NCBI GenBank assembly: GCA_003584865.1
Contig: QVQE01000147.1
Location: forward strand, 1-55,749
Source: Methylococcales bacterium
GTDB taxonomy: Bacteria; Pseudomonadota; Gammaproteobacteria; Methylococcales; Methylomonadaceae
Direction of reading: 5' to 3'
DNA length: 55,749 nucleotides
Part shown: positions 45,539-53,898 of the stretch, one piece after another
Numbering within the stretch: position 1 is the stretch's first letter
Layout of the letters: each line of letters opens with the position of its first letter
Notes under the pieces: model-generated
Databases searched by the model: none
What the model was told of the DNA's origin: nothing
The model's input: the letters and a program-made list of their open reading frames with translations, nothing else
Position numbers and translations under genes: made by a program

Positions 45539-46942
45539 CTACCATAACAATCCAGTCATAGGCAACCCAAAACCCAGTAACCAACGCCCATATATTAGAA
45601 TACCTACTACCCCTGTAAACATTAAAGTTGTTTTTATATCCTGACTAATGCTCGATAAGCCTTCACGATAAACACCAAAAGTGATTGCAAAGTAAAATGG
45701 CACATCATTCATAGCTACGATAATAATTGCTCCCAATATCCCATAATACTTAAACCCAAGCGGTATACTAATTACAGTAAATAGAAATCGAAAAAAATTG
45801 CCAAAAGCTGCATAGTTAGGCTTTCCAATGGCAAAAAGAGCTTGCTCGCTGGTTTGAGAAAGCATATTTGGCCATATCCCAATCGCCAGCAAAGGTAACA
45901 TCCAACTAGCCTGCTCATAACGTTTGTCATAAAGAAGCAAAATCAAAATATCACCAAAAGACACCAAGACCGCAAGCGCTAACGCCAGGATAATTAATAT
46001 TTTTTTTCGACTATTAAGTAATTGTTTTCTAAATTCAAGGCGTGGCATATGCGCCAAACGGGATAAAGTCGGATATATGATTTTACCACTAAGACCTGAG
46101 ACAATCTGTCTTGGCACATCTGACAGCGTTAAGGCAATAGAATAAACTCCCAGCATTTCAAGTGAGAATATTTTAGCCAGGATCACCCGATCCGCCTGAC
46201 CTGCTAAAAAAGTGAGTATGGTTGAAATAAAGATCCACTTTCCAAAATGAATGAGCTCTTGAGCCGCTGTTTTATCCCAGTGGAAGCGGTTGAGTTGCCC
46301 AGGTATTAAGAAATGACTCCAAATCATACTTATCAAGGCACCCGACAGAACACCTGCAACCAAAGCCCAAATTGATGGGCTTATCCATGCCCAGGTAATC
46401 ATGATTGTTAAGGACATTAATTGTGTAATTAACTCCTGTATCACTAACCTTTTTAATGCTAAATTTCGATAGCTTGTATACAACGCGGTAGAATTAAACC
46501 CGCTAATTATTATAGATATTGCAATCACTGGAATTAACCAGATTAATTGAGGATTTTGGTAAAGCATAGAGGCTGGATAGGCAAGGACTGCAGCAATTAT
46601 CCAGATACCAAAACCTCTTATAACCTGGATAGTCCATGCGGAATTAAGAAAGTCTGGATCATTACCACGCTTGCTTCGAATAATACTGGTGCCAATTCCA
46701 ATATCTGAAAACAAACATAATCCCAAAAGAATAACATTGACCAAGGATATCAATCCGAAAAGGTCAGGAAATAACAGACGGGTCAAAATAAGATTACTGC
46801 CAAACCGTAAGGCTTGGCTTAAGCCATAATTTGCTACAGTCCAATAAGCGCCTTGTGTGGCAGTCTTTTTCAGAGCTTTTAGGTCAGGTTCACCCTCGTC
46901 TTGGTTTAAAGACTGAGTGCTGTTAGTTAACTTTTTAGTCAC
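45539..46942 (-). CDS. Wzx-type polysaccharide flippase (MOP superfamily)
   Basis: This 467-residue protein has about 12-14 membrane segments. The typical opening is TQGAYWTVANYGLSQALRFGSNLILTRLLFPDLFGLISLVNVILLGLCLFSDIGIG, and a later WIFISTILTFLAGQADRVILAKIFSLEMLGVYSIALTLSDVPRQIV is the PST-family core. It moves lipid-linked repeat units across the inner membrane before polymerisation. The soluble N-terminal 25 residues are polar. It converges with the plus-strand gene at 44260. Confidence 0.9.
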   Translation of the reverse strand: MTKKLTNSTQSLNQDEGEPDLKALKKTATQGAYWTVANYGLSQALRFGSNLILTRLLFPDLFGLISLVNVILLGLCLFSDIGIGTSIIRSKRGNDPDFLNSAWTIQVIRGFGIWIIAAVLAYPASMLYQNPQLIWLIPVIAISIIISGFNSTALYTSYRNLALKRLVIQELITQLMSLTIMITWAWISPSIWALVAGVLSGALISMIWSHFLIPGQLNRFHWDKTAAQELIHFGKWIFISTILTFLAGQADRVILAKIFSLEMLGVYSIALTLSDVPRQIVSGLSGKIIYPTLSRLAHMPRLEFRKQLLNSRKKILIILALALAVLVSFGDILILLLYDKRYEQASWMLPLLAIGIWPNMLSQTSEQALFAIGKPNYAAFGNFFRFLFTVISIPLGFKYYGILGAIIIVAMNDVPFYFAITFGVYREGLSSISQDIKTTLMFTGVVGILIYGRWLLGFGLPMTGLLW

Positions 46943-46996
46943 CGTATTAGTACCTATGGCAGGTTAATGGATTGTGAACACAATTATTTAATTTTT

Positions 46997-48166
46997 TTAT
47001 TTAATTTTTTTTATTTTATTTAAAACATCTGCATGAAACGCTCGCGCTATTTGCATCGTTACTTCAGGAGTGAAATGCCCATCACTCACAAAATTTCTGG
47101 GATTCGTATTTGACGCAATGGTGTGCGTACTTAAGTAAGGAATATCCAATTGTTTAAGTTGAGACTCAAATGCCAAGGCAAGATGGTTCTTATATCCCTT
47201 ATCCTGAATGAGCAAAACATAAGGAATTTGACCTTTTGCCCTTACATCAGCAGCAAAGTCAGCAACAAGTGTATTCGCAATATCCAAAATGCCATCTGTA
47301 TTTATAAATCCATTTGCATTCCAGTATCTTGCCGTAACATCATGCACATGCTTTTGTCCAATACTACGACGAATCATTCTTGCCAAGGCAGAATAATCAA
47401 AAATATCTTTTTCAAATATCCAGCTATTATAAGTTGGAGATTTACTTCTAAGCATTTTGATATATACCTGCCACAATGAAGGATTGTCATAAAATGCAGT
47501 ACGTAATTCTTCTATAGAATGGATGATAGGATCTTCCTCTGAAATATGACCTTCTTTTAAGGTGTAGATCGGATAGGTATAAGGTGCTGCACCTTCAAAA
47601 TTGATAGTGGCCGTTGTTGGGGCTGTCATGTAAATTAGCGAAGAGGCTAAAATGCCTAGCACGACTACATCTGCCTGCTGATTCTTGGCATCTGCTTTGT
47701 AATAAGCATAAGAATGGGAAACCGTCGCTGCCGGCCCAGCTTTTAAGCGAAGCTCAAAACGAGGATCAACAACCTTTAGCGCCTCACAAATTTGATTGGT
47801 AAATGATTGTCCATAGGCAGCAATAAGAACACGATCATGACTAGATGCCATTTTAGGTTGATCATCCACTTCGTTTTCTAGTATCCAACCCGCATTGGCT
47901 ACCATGGAGGTAGATTCTTTATCTCTGCCCACCATATACCTGATTTTCCCTTCAGCCGAACGACCATAATCAAAAAAACTTTGAAGCTTGCTGGGTTGAA
48001 TCAGTGGTGATTTTGGCATTGCGAAAAAAATATTGAGCGAAATATCGATCAATATCAGCCAAACTAATGCCCATAGACTAGCGACAAAAACTCGTTGTCC
48101 AGTCAACATCGAAGTCGGGATATTATCAGACTCAGAATTGGAAATAGATGAATTGCTGACTGTCAT
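46997..48166 (-). CDS. SGNH-like hydrolase partner of MBOAT (polysaccharide acetylation)
   Basis: This 389-residue protein has one N-terminal membrane segment (VFVASLWALVWLILIDISLNIFF) and a periplasmic domain. The domain has a serine-bearing block AAYGQSFTNQI and the late histidine motif SDGHFTPEVTMQIA, the D-x-x-H end of SGNH/GDSL folds such as AlgX/AlgJ. It is encoded next to an MBOAT gene, with an overlap of 35 bases. In alginate-like systems the MBOAT exports acetyl groups and the SGNH protein places them on the polymer. The exact acceptor is unknown. Confidence 0.78.
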   Translation of the reverse strand: MTVSNSSISNSESDNIPTSMLTGQRVFVASLWALVWLILIDISLNIFFAMPKSPLIQPSKLQSFFDYGRSAEGKIRYMVGRDKESTSMVANAGWILENEVDDQPKMASSHDRVLIAAYGQSFTNQICEALKVVDPRFELRLKAGPAATVSHSYAYYKADAKNQQADVVVLGILASSLIYMTAPTTATINFEGAAPYTYPIYTLKEGHISEEDPIIHSIEELRTAFYDNPSLWQVYIKMLRSKSPTYNSWIFEKDIFDYSALARMIRRSIGQKHVHDVTARYWNANGFINTDGILDIANTLVADFAADVRAKGQIPYVLLIQDKGYKNHLALAFESQLKQLDIPYLSTHTIASNTNPRNFVSDGHFTPEVTMQIARAFHADVLNKIKKIK

Positions 48167-49778
48167 TAGATAACCCCATTATAAAAGCAAATATTAGGAG
48201 AGCATATACGCCACCATGAATAACCGCTGGATAATATGTATAAAAATGTATATTTTGGCGTTTGAATTGAAATATCTCGACAAAAATTAAGATAAAAATA
48301 CCTAATAGAGAACTAAATGGCGGAATTTTCATATGTAATGACATATTGGAAAAATCACTTAATAAAATTTGAGTAAAGGAGCTGATTTGATCAAAAGATG
48401 TTGCTCTAAACAAAAGCCATCCATAACAGATAAACACAAAAAAGAACATCATCCTAGGCAAGCGCATTAATAATGTTCCACAAAACTCGGCTGGTTTGCG
48501 TCCAACAAATAATCTATGAATAATCAACATAGCACCTTGGTATCCACCCCAAAGTAAGAAATTCCAGGCAGCACCATGCCATAAACCACCCAGCACCATA
48601 GTTAGCATTAAATTTCTATAGACCTTAATTTCCGAGCCACGATTCCCGCCCAGGGGTATATATAAATAATCCCGGAGCCAGGATGACAAACTAATATGCC
48701 AGCGACGCCAGAACTCAGAAGGATTTAAAGAAAAATAAGGCTGATCAAAGTTTTTTAATAACTCAATACCAAACCAAAGAGATACACCACAGGCAATATC
48801 AGAGTAACCCGAAAAATCACAATAAATCTGTATTGCAAATGCCACCGTGGCGGTAACAATATCTAACCAACCGACATCACCACTGGCATTGTAAACTGAG
48901 AATACTGAACCCGCTAATCCATCAGCAATCGCCATTTTTTTTACCAGCCCAAGCAGGATAAGGTAAGCGCCTTGACAGATATTTTCAAAATTTATGCGCC
49001 GCTCCCCCAGTATCCGTGGAATCAAATGCGATGCCCGCTCTATTGGCCCTGCAACTAAAGGCGGAAAATAAGATACAAATAGCGCAAAATCCCTTAAACG
49101 ACTAACCGGTTGCATCTTACCCCAATAGACATCACAGACATAACTTAAGGTCTGAAATGTGTAAAAAGAAATACCAATCGGAAGGATGATATCCAAATGC
49201 ATGCTAGGAGCGTCAACACCTAAACTCTTTAAACAGCCTTCAGCCTCAGCAACAAAAAAATTATAATATTTAAAAACGCCTAACATGCCTAACTGACCCA
49301 TCAGACTGCACCGTAAAAAGAAAATACGCTTTGTTTTTTCTTCCATGTGCTTAAGCACATAAGGATAAGCTATATTAGCAACGGCAACACCTAAACCCGA
49401 AAGACCCAATACGTTAAGTCCAAGGGAAGTGGGCGTTAATAACTGCTGCCAATCAATATTAATATTATTTAAATACGCGCCCTGAAAAACGACCGCATGC
49501 CAATCGGGCACCAGAAAAAATAATGCAAATCCAAGTAGATGACATGTCGGTGCAAGCCGTTGAGCCAACGTCATTCGTCCATTTGCTATCATCAACCCGG
49601 TACAAAAATCGAGTACTGTAGATAATGACACAAGGTAAAGGAATCGTATGTCCCATACACCATAAAAAGTATAGCCGGCAATCAACAATACCCAATTTTG
49701 GTAACGTCTACCACATAAATAGTAAAAGAGCAGAACAATGGGTAAAAAAATAGCAAACGAAAGAGAATTAAAAATCAT
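48132..49778 (-). CDS. MBOAT O-acyltransferase (AlgI/DltB family)
   Basis: This 548-residue protein has about a dozen membrane segments. The opening MIFNSLSFAIFLPIVLLFYYLC is the AlgI-family start. The catalytic histidine lies in LGGLWHGAAWNFLLWGGYQG. Other family marks are GISFYTFQTLSYVCDVY, DFALFVSYFPPLVAGPIERA, IQIYCDFSGYSDIACG and NPSEFWRRWHISLSSWLRDYLYIPLGGNR. It moves acetyl groups across the membrane for polymer O-acetylation. The ATG overlaps the stop of a decayed upstream frame (ATGA), so it was once coupled to a lost gene. At 548 residues it is longer than AlgI (about 470-520), with an insertion near residues 80-150. Confidence 0.92.
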   Translation of the reverse strand: MIFNSLSFAIFLPIVLLFYYLCGRRYQNWVLLIAGYTFYGVWDIRFLYLVSLSTVLDFCTGLMIANGRMTLAQRLAPTCHLLGFALFFLVPDWHAVVFQGAYLNNINIDWQQLLTPTSLGLNVLGLSGLGVAVANIAYPYVLKHMEEKTKRIFFLRCSLMGQLGMLGVFKYYNFFVAEAEGCLKSLGVDAPSMHLDIILPIGISFYTFQTLSYVCDVYWGKMQPVSRLRDFALFVSYFPPLVAGPIERASHLIPRILGERRINFENICQGAYLILLGLVKKMAIADGLAGSVFSVYNASGDVGWLDIVTATVAFAIQIYCDFSGYSDIACGVSLWFGIELLKNFDQPYFSLNPSEFWRRWHISLSSWLRDYLYIPLGGNRGSEIKVYRNLMLTMVLGGLWHGAAWNFLLWGGYQGAMLIIHRLFVGRKPAEFCGTLLMRLPRMMFFFVFICYGWLLFRATSFDQISSFTQILLSDFSNMSLHMKIPPFSSLLGIFILIFVEIFQFKRQNIHFYTYYPAVIHGGVYALLIFAFIMGLSNDSQQFIYFQF

Positions 49779-49990
49779 TTAATCAACAAATTCTTTTGAG
49801 TGGCGAGTTTGTCTAGTTTATCTCTATAGAGTACAGATAACAAGATACTGAAGAAAACCCAATTATCTAAACTCGCAAAAGGCGTAGCTATACGAATAAA
49901 ACCTACGTCACCATTGGCAATGGGTACCAGTCGAGACACCAGAGTGAGTTTGCGGGCGACTTTATTCGCCTTGGCGGGATATTCATTATT
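49775..49990 (-). pseudogene. C-terminal remnant of a membrane protein coupled to MBOAT
   Basis: A start-less 71-codon frame ends with TGA overlapping the MBOAT ATG. Its last part reads GFIRIATPFASLDNWVFFSILLSVLYRDKLDKLA, with one probable membrane helix. The upstream part merges into a short dyad (GGCGA ATAAAG TCGCC) and then the 42-bp repeat array. The stop-start overlap is typical of co-translated EPS genes, so I read it as the end of a gene whose front was lost, perhaps an O-antigen polymerase. This is inference. Confidence 0.5.
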
Positions 49991-49999
49991 TCATGCACA

Positions 50000-50352
50000 T
50001 TCCTTAAGCGATAGAAATCTCCCTTTTTCCTGTCGCTTATGCGCCTTAAGCGACAGGAACTTCCCCTTTTCCTATCGCTTATGTTCCTTAAGCGACAGGA
50101 ACTTCCCCTTTTCCTATCGCTTATGTTCCTTAAGCGACCGGAACCTCCCCTTTTCCTATCGCTTATGTTCCTTAAGCGATAGGAACCTCCCCTTTTCCTA
50201 TCGCTTATGTTCCTTAAGCGATAGGAACCTCCCCTTTTCCTATCGCTTATGTTCCTTAAGCGATAGGAACCTCCCCTTTTCCTATCGCTTATGTTCCTTA
50301 AGCGATAGGAATCTCCCTTTTTCCTATCGCTTATGTTCCTTAAGCAACAGGT
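50000..50352. repeat. Array of eight 42-bp units, each with a 12-bp inverted repeat
   Basis: Units begin at 50000, 50042, 50084, 50126, 50168, 50210, 50252 and 50294; a decayed ninth starts at 50336. Consensus parts are TTCCTTAAGCGATAGGAA, a CT-rich loop, and TTCCTATCGCTTATG. Units 5, 6 and 7 are identical; the ends of the array are more diverged. AAGCGATAGGAA pairs with TTCCTATCGCTT inside a unit (9-base loop) or with the neighbouring unit (13 bp, 7-base loop). Because 42 is a multiple of three, both strands stay open as 14-residue repeats, which explains the two long ORFs in the track; I regard those as non-genes. No unique spacers exist. Confidence 0.92.
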
Positions 50353-50481
50353 GTTAATTCTCTTCCTGTTGGATTGAAATACAAGCTGAAATGACATCAA
50401 AAAATATAAATATAATTTACTTACTTTATATCAGAATACAGGTATGTGGTAATTCAATTCAGTTGTAACCCAAGCTAAACC

Positions 50482-51588
50482 TCAGTCTCGACTTATTATG
50501 CATTTTATAATTCTAACCATTGGCTTTCTAAGCTGATTGCCATAATACGTGACCAAAGCCGATACCATCAATGGAATTAAAAACATCATCATATTCGATT
50601 GAAAAGTATGCGATATTTTATAATAATCAGACAGTGCTGCAATACAGTGAATAATTGGGTAATGCACTGCGTAAATTGCAAAGGTTCCCAATGCAAGAAC
50701 TCTATTCAGTCTATATAGCATGTTAGGCATACGATCATCACTAATCCGTTTAAAAATATTATAAGTCGCTAAAAAATTTAAAATAATCAATAAACTCAAA
50801 AAATAATAATCTAAAAAAAGACCAGAATGACCCAGGCTACTTATAAATGTATTTTGTTTTTTAAATACAAGATCAGTGAAATATGACGACATCAAACCTT
50901 CACCACAATACGATTTATAGGTGATGTATAACAGTACTGAGAGTACAAATAATATTATCGATGTGATGAGTGAGAGCTGTGTTTTGATTACATAGTTATA
51001 TAGATAGTATCCACTGAGCCAAATTGGAAAGAGAATTAGAATTTTAGGACCCGCGATTAAGCATAAAAGCATAAACAACAGCTTTCGGTGTTTAACATTA
51101 AATCCAATCGCTACGAAAATGGCATAAAAAAACGCCTCATAACCTAAAGACCAAAAGGGACCATTTGAAAAAGCACCCACATCAAAAAACCACAACTGAT
51201 TTAGCAGTAATAAATTAACGCCGAGTCGTGGAATAAAGTGAGAATCATTAAACCACCAAGCTCCTTGATAATAATCAGGATTTATAGCCTGACCCAATTG
51301 ATCACACATTAATGTAATTAATAAAGCTGGCCAAGCGATAGATAATAATCTGGAAATTCTAGCCGAAACATATTCCGTCAACGCTGATTCACGCCTTTTG
51401 ACAACATCAGAAATAATAAAACCAGATAAAACGAAAAAAACCATTACGGCATCTGGACCAAGCCCAGGTAAATGAGTAGCACCAAAAATAGAACCAACCA
51501 AATATTCGTAATTTAAATGCCCCACAAAAACAATTAATGCAGCAAATAGTCTAACGAAATCAAGATAAGCGGAGTTAAATTTATTCAT
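50482..51588 (-). CDS. Acyltransferase-3 family membrane protein (sugar O-acyltransferase)
   Basis: This 368-residue protein has about ten membrane helices. The opening AYLDFVRLFAALIVFVGHLNYEYL contains the catalytic-type arginine and histidine of the family, and LGPDAVMVFFVLSGFIISDVVKRRES follows. Near the end AIYAVHYPIIHCIAALSDYY is the usual second conserved part. It likely acetylates a sugar of the repeat unit at the membrane. About 700 bases separate it from MBOAT downstream, holding the repeat array. Confidence 0.88.
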   Translation of the reverse strand: MNKFNSAYLDFVRLFAALIVFVGHLNYEYLVGSIFGATHLPGLGPDAVMVFFVLSGFIISDVVKRRESALTEYVSARISRLLSIAWPALLITLMCDQLGQAINPDYYQGAWWFNDSHFIPRLGVNLLLLNQLWFFDVGAFSNGPFWSLGYEAFFYAIFVAIGFNVKHRKLLFMLLCLIAGPKILILFPIWLSGYYLYNYVIKTQLSLITSIILFVLSVLLYITYKSYCGEGLMSSYFTDLVFKKQNTFISSLGHSGLFLDYYFLSLLIILNFLATYNIFKRISDDRMPNMLYRLNRVLALGTFAIYAVHYPIIHCIAALSDYYKISHTFQSNMMMFLIPLMVSALVTYYGNQLRKPMVRIIKCIISRD

Positions 51589-51684
51589 ACTTGTATTGGA
51601 CTTAAAAGAGTAATGTTAGCTAACTAAACGTTATGGGGAGTCAACACGCTTCAATTTTTTGCACAGTTGAATTCGAGATCCCCC

Positions 51685-52743
51685 CTAACGAACAGTAACC
51701 CTAGTAGAGTTTGTTTTTTTTCCAAAAAAAAGGGGCTTAAGTAGTTTTTGTAGATTTCTTTCTATAAAATAATAAAAAAAACAACCCGCAAGAAAGGTGC
51801 ATATAAATAATGCAATGGTACCAGGCAAGGTATGTAAATATAACGCCAGATTAAATTTTTCAGCTAGCTTAAGTAAAAAACCCAACACGGTGTAATGAAC
51901 CAGATAAATTGAATATGAAGCGTCTCCAAAAAATACTAATAATGATGGAATAGTGCTCTTCAAGTATAGAGATCCTAAAACTAAAAGAGCCGATGGGATA
52001 CCTAATAGGGACATTCTATCAATATGATCAGCAATTGGACCCTCCTTTAAAACGGGCATAGCAATCAAAAGTACCAGCCCAGCCCAAAAAGCTAATGCCC
52101 CATATTTGAAATAGGGTATTTTTTTGTAGAAAAAAGCGACCAGACAACCGAAATAAAATTCAATTATTAAGGGACTTAACAATGTATTTAATATTAGCGA
52201 ATCAGTCTCAAAGTTTGAAAATTCAAAACCTAAAATAACCACGCCCCAAATAACAAAGAAAGCATGCATATATTTTGGACTTTTAAAATAAGTCAATGAA
52301 AATACAATATAAAAAATAACCTCATACGATAATGTCCATGCCACATGGACTATATATTTTTTTTGAGGCAATAATAATAATGAGCCGATAATATTGCTTA
52401 TTTCCAGCCTGTATCCTGACTGTTCTGATGGCGCAACAACAGCCATTGCAATCATAAAAACCGTAAAAAAAATATAAATCGGATAAATTCGAAAAGCCCT
52501 TTTCTTTAAAAATTGCAGCGTAGTTTCTTGACCAAATTTTGAAGTGTGCAGGATGATGAAACCGCTTAGCACAAAGAAAATATCTACCCCTAACGAACCC
52601 GGTAAAAATAATTCATTTAACCAGGTGTAATCAAGTTTTGCAGTCAGAATTTGAGTTTCATGGTGTAAAATGACAGCAATTGCTGCAAATCCCCTAATCA
52701 TTTGCAATGAATCAATTCTTGATGATAATTTTTTTAATTCCAT
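51685..52743 (-). CDS. Second acyltransferase-3 family membrane protein
   Basis: The start is put at the internal ATG at 52743, giving MELKKLSSRIDSLQMIRGFAAIAVILHHE with the family's R...H pair. The track start adds 14 hydrophobic residues without a ribosome site. The 352-residue protein has about ten membrane helices, GSLGVDIFFVLSGFIILHTSKFG and SYSIYLVHYTVLGFLLKL. It is related only at family level to the neighbouring acyltransferase, so it probably acts on another position or acceptor. Strong A+T bias matches the adjacent acyltransferase gene. Confidence 0.86.
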   Translation of the reverse strand: MELKKLSSRIDSLQMIRGFAAIAVILHHETQILTAKLDYTWLNELFLPGSLGVDIFFVLSGFIILHTSKFGQETTLQFLKKRAFRIYPIYIFFTVFMIAMAVVAPSEQSGYRLEISNIIGSLLLLPQKKYIVHVAWTLSYEVIFYIVFSLTYFKSPKYMHAFFVIWGVVILGFEFSNFETDSLILNTLLSPLIIEFYFGCLVAFFYKKIPYFKYGALAFWAGLVLLIAMPVLKEGPIADHIDRMSLLGIPSALLVLGSLYLKSTIPSLLVFFGDASYSIYLVHYTVLGFLLKLAEKFNLALYLHTLPGTIALFICTFLAGCFFYYFIERNLQKLLKPLFFGKKTNSTRVTVR

Positions 52744-53069
52744 AATATTCGCTAACATTAAAACTGTCGAAAAACCAAAAAACAAATAGAAGTTTATTAT
52801 AAAAATTTGTTTAATTTAACCTAATGCTATCACTATGTTCGGCTATACCCATTCCTAGTCATCTTAACGTCATTTTTAACTTGTCTTTCAGTTATAATAA
52901 CTTAATAATCTAATAAAGATAAATACAATAATGCATTTATGGCTCCTCAAAATAACAATCTACTTGAACATCTTGTAGGTTAAGATCAATAAAAATCGTA
53001 TTTATTTTAAATAATACCTGTTTACTTGTAGATAATTGTATCAAGTTACTTTTGCAAAGGAGTTATCCC
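52744..53069. other. Divergent intergenic region between acyltransferase and GT25 genes
   Basis: No gene is seen in these 326 A+T-rich bases. A perfect TATAAT lies at 52893-52898 on the plus strand, but its -35 region is poor. AAAGGAG at 53056-53062 is the GT25 ribosome site. Both flanking genes should start from here. Confidence 0.6.
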
Positions 53070-53828
53070 ATGAGTTTTAATCCCCACACCCAAGAAAAAG
53101 TTTTTGATGTCTTTCATAGATTTTACGTCATAAACCTTCCAAGTCGTTCTGATCGGCGTCAGGCTGTATTATCTGACTTAGCCAGAGCAGGTATCCCAGC
53201 TAATGATCCTAAGCTTCGAATTTTCTCTGCTGTACGACCTATCGATAAGGGGGATTTTCCTAGTATCGGCGCTCGTGGATGTTATATGAGCCATCTGGGT
53301 GTCCTTCAAGCGGCTCTTTCTGAAGGCATTGAAAATGTACTCCTCATAGAAGATGACCTTGCGTTAGAGCCTGCCGCTTTGCGTCCACAACCCCAGTTAG
53401 TTGAGATGCTTCGTAATGGAGACTGGGATTTTGCTTACCTCGGCCATGTGAAAAACAGTGATACTCCCAATGGACAACCTACTTGGCAACTCACTGATCA
53501 ACCGCTGGTATGCGCCCATTTAGTAGCCTTCAACAAAAGAATATTACCGGCTCTAGTAAACTATCTAGAAACCTGCCTAGAACGCCCAGAAGGTCATCCT
53601 GATGGTGGACCAATGCATGTAGATGGCGCCTACACCATGTTTCGGAAACAAAATCCAGAAACTAAAACACTCATTTGTATGCCGTCCTTGGGTAACCAGC
53701 GCAGTTCCCGTAGTGACATCTATAGCAATCGATGGTTCGACCGCCTCCCTATATTTCGCCAAGCGGTTGGGCTGACACGTAACATCATTAACCACATCCG
53801 AAGACTACATCGATTTAGCCGGCAATAA
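53070..53828 (+). CDS. Glycosyltransferase family 25
   Basis: I use the ATG at 53070 (MSFNPHTQEKVFDVFHRFYVINLPSRSDRRQAV), which has a near-perfect AAAGGAG site 7 bases ahead. The 252-residue protein shows GT25 marks: FYVINLPSRSDRR, GARGCYMSHLGVLQAALSEGIENVLLIEDDLAL (E-D-D metal site) and DGAYTMFR. GT25 enzymes add galactose or glucose to lipooligosaccharide. It is one of only two plus-strand genes in the polysaccharide region and stands alone, converging on the ligase-like gene. Confidence 0.87.
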   Translation: MSFNPHTQEKVFDVFHRFYVINLPSRSDRRQAVLSDLARAGIPANDPKLRIFSAVRPIDKGDFPSIGARGCYMSHLGVLQAALSEGIENVLLIEDDLALEPAALRPQPQLVEMLRNGDWDFAYLGHVKNSDTPNGQPTWQLTDQPLVCAHLVAFNKRILPALVNYLETCLERPEGHPDGGPMHVDGAYTMFRKQNPETKTLICMPSLGNQRSSRSDIYSNRWFDRLPIFRQAVGLTRNIINHIRRLHRFSRQ

Positions 53829-53898
53829 AACAACCGCTAATAAAAACATAGCGATATCATAGATCAGATGACACCATTCTGAGTTGAACCCCTGATTT

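Noticed and set aside
50000-50352. CRISPR array
   Set aside because: The units are directly adjacent and nearly identical along their full length, with no unique spacers, and no cas genes are present. The 12-bp arms are part of every unit.
49903-50400. Two long ORFs (165 aa minus, 147 aa plus) with 14-residue repeats
   Set aside because: Both are open only because the 42-bp unit is a multiple of three and has no stop in those frames. The flanks do not resemble protein starts and no ribosome site is evident. Non-coding is the simpler reading, although translation is not excluded.
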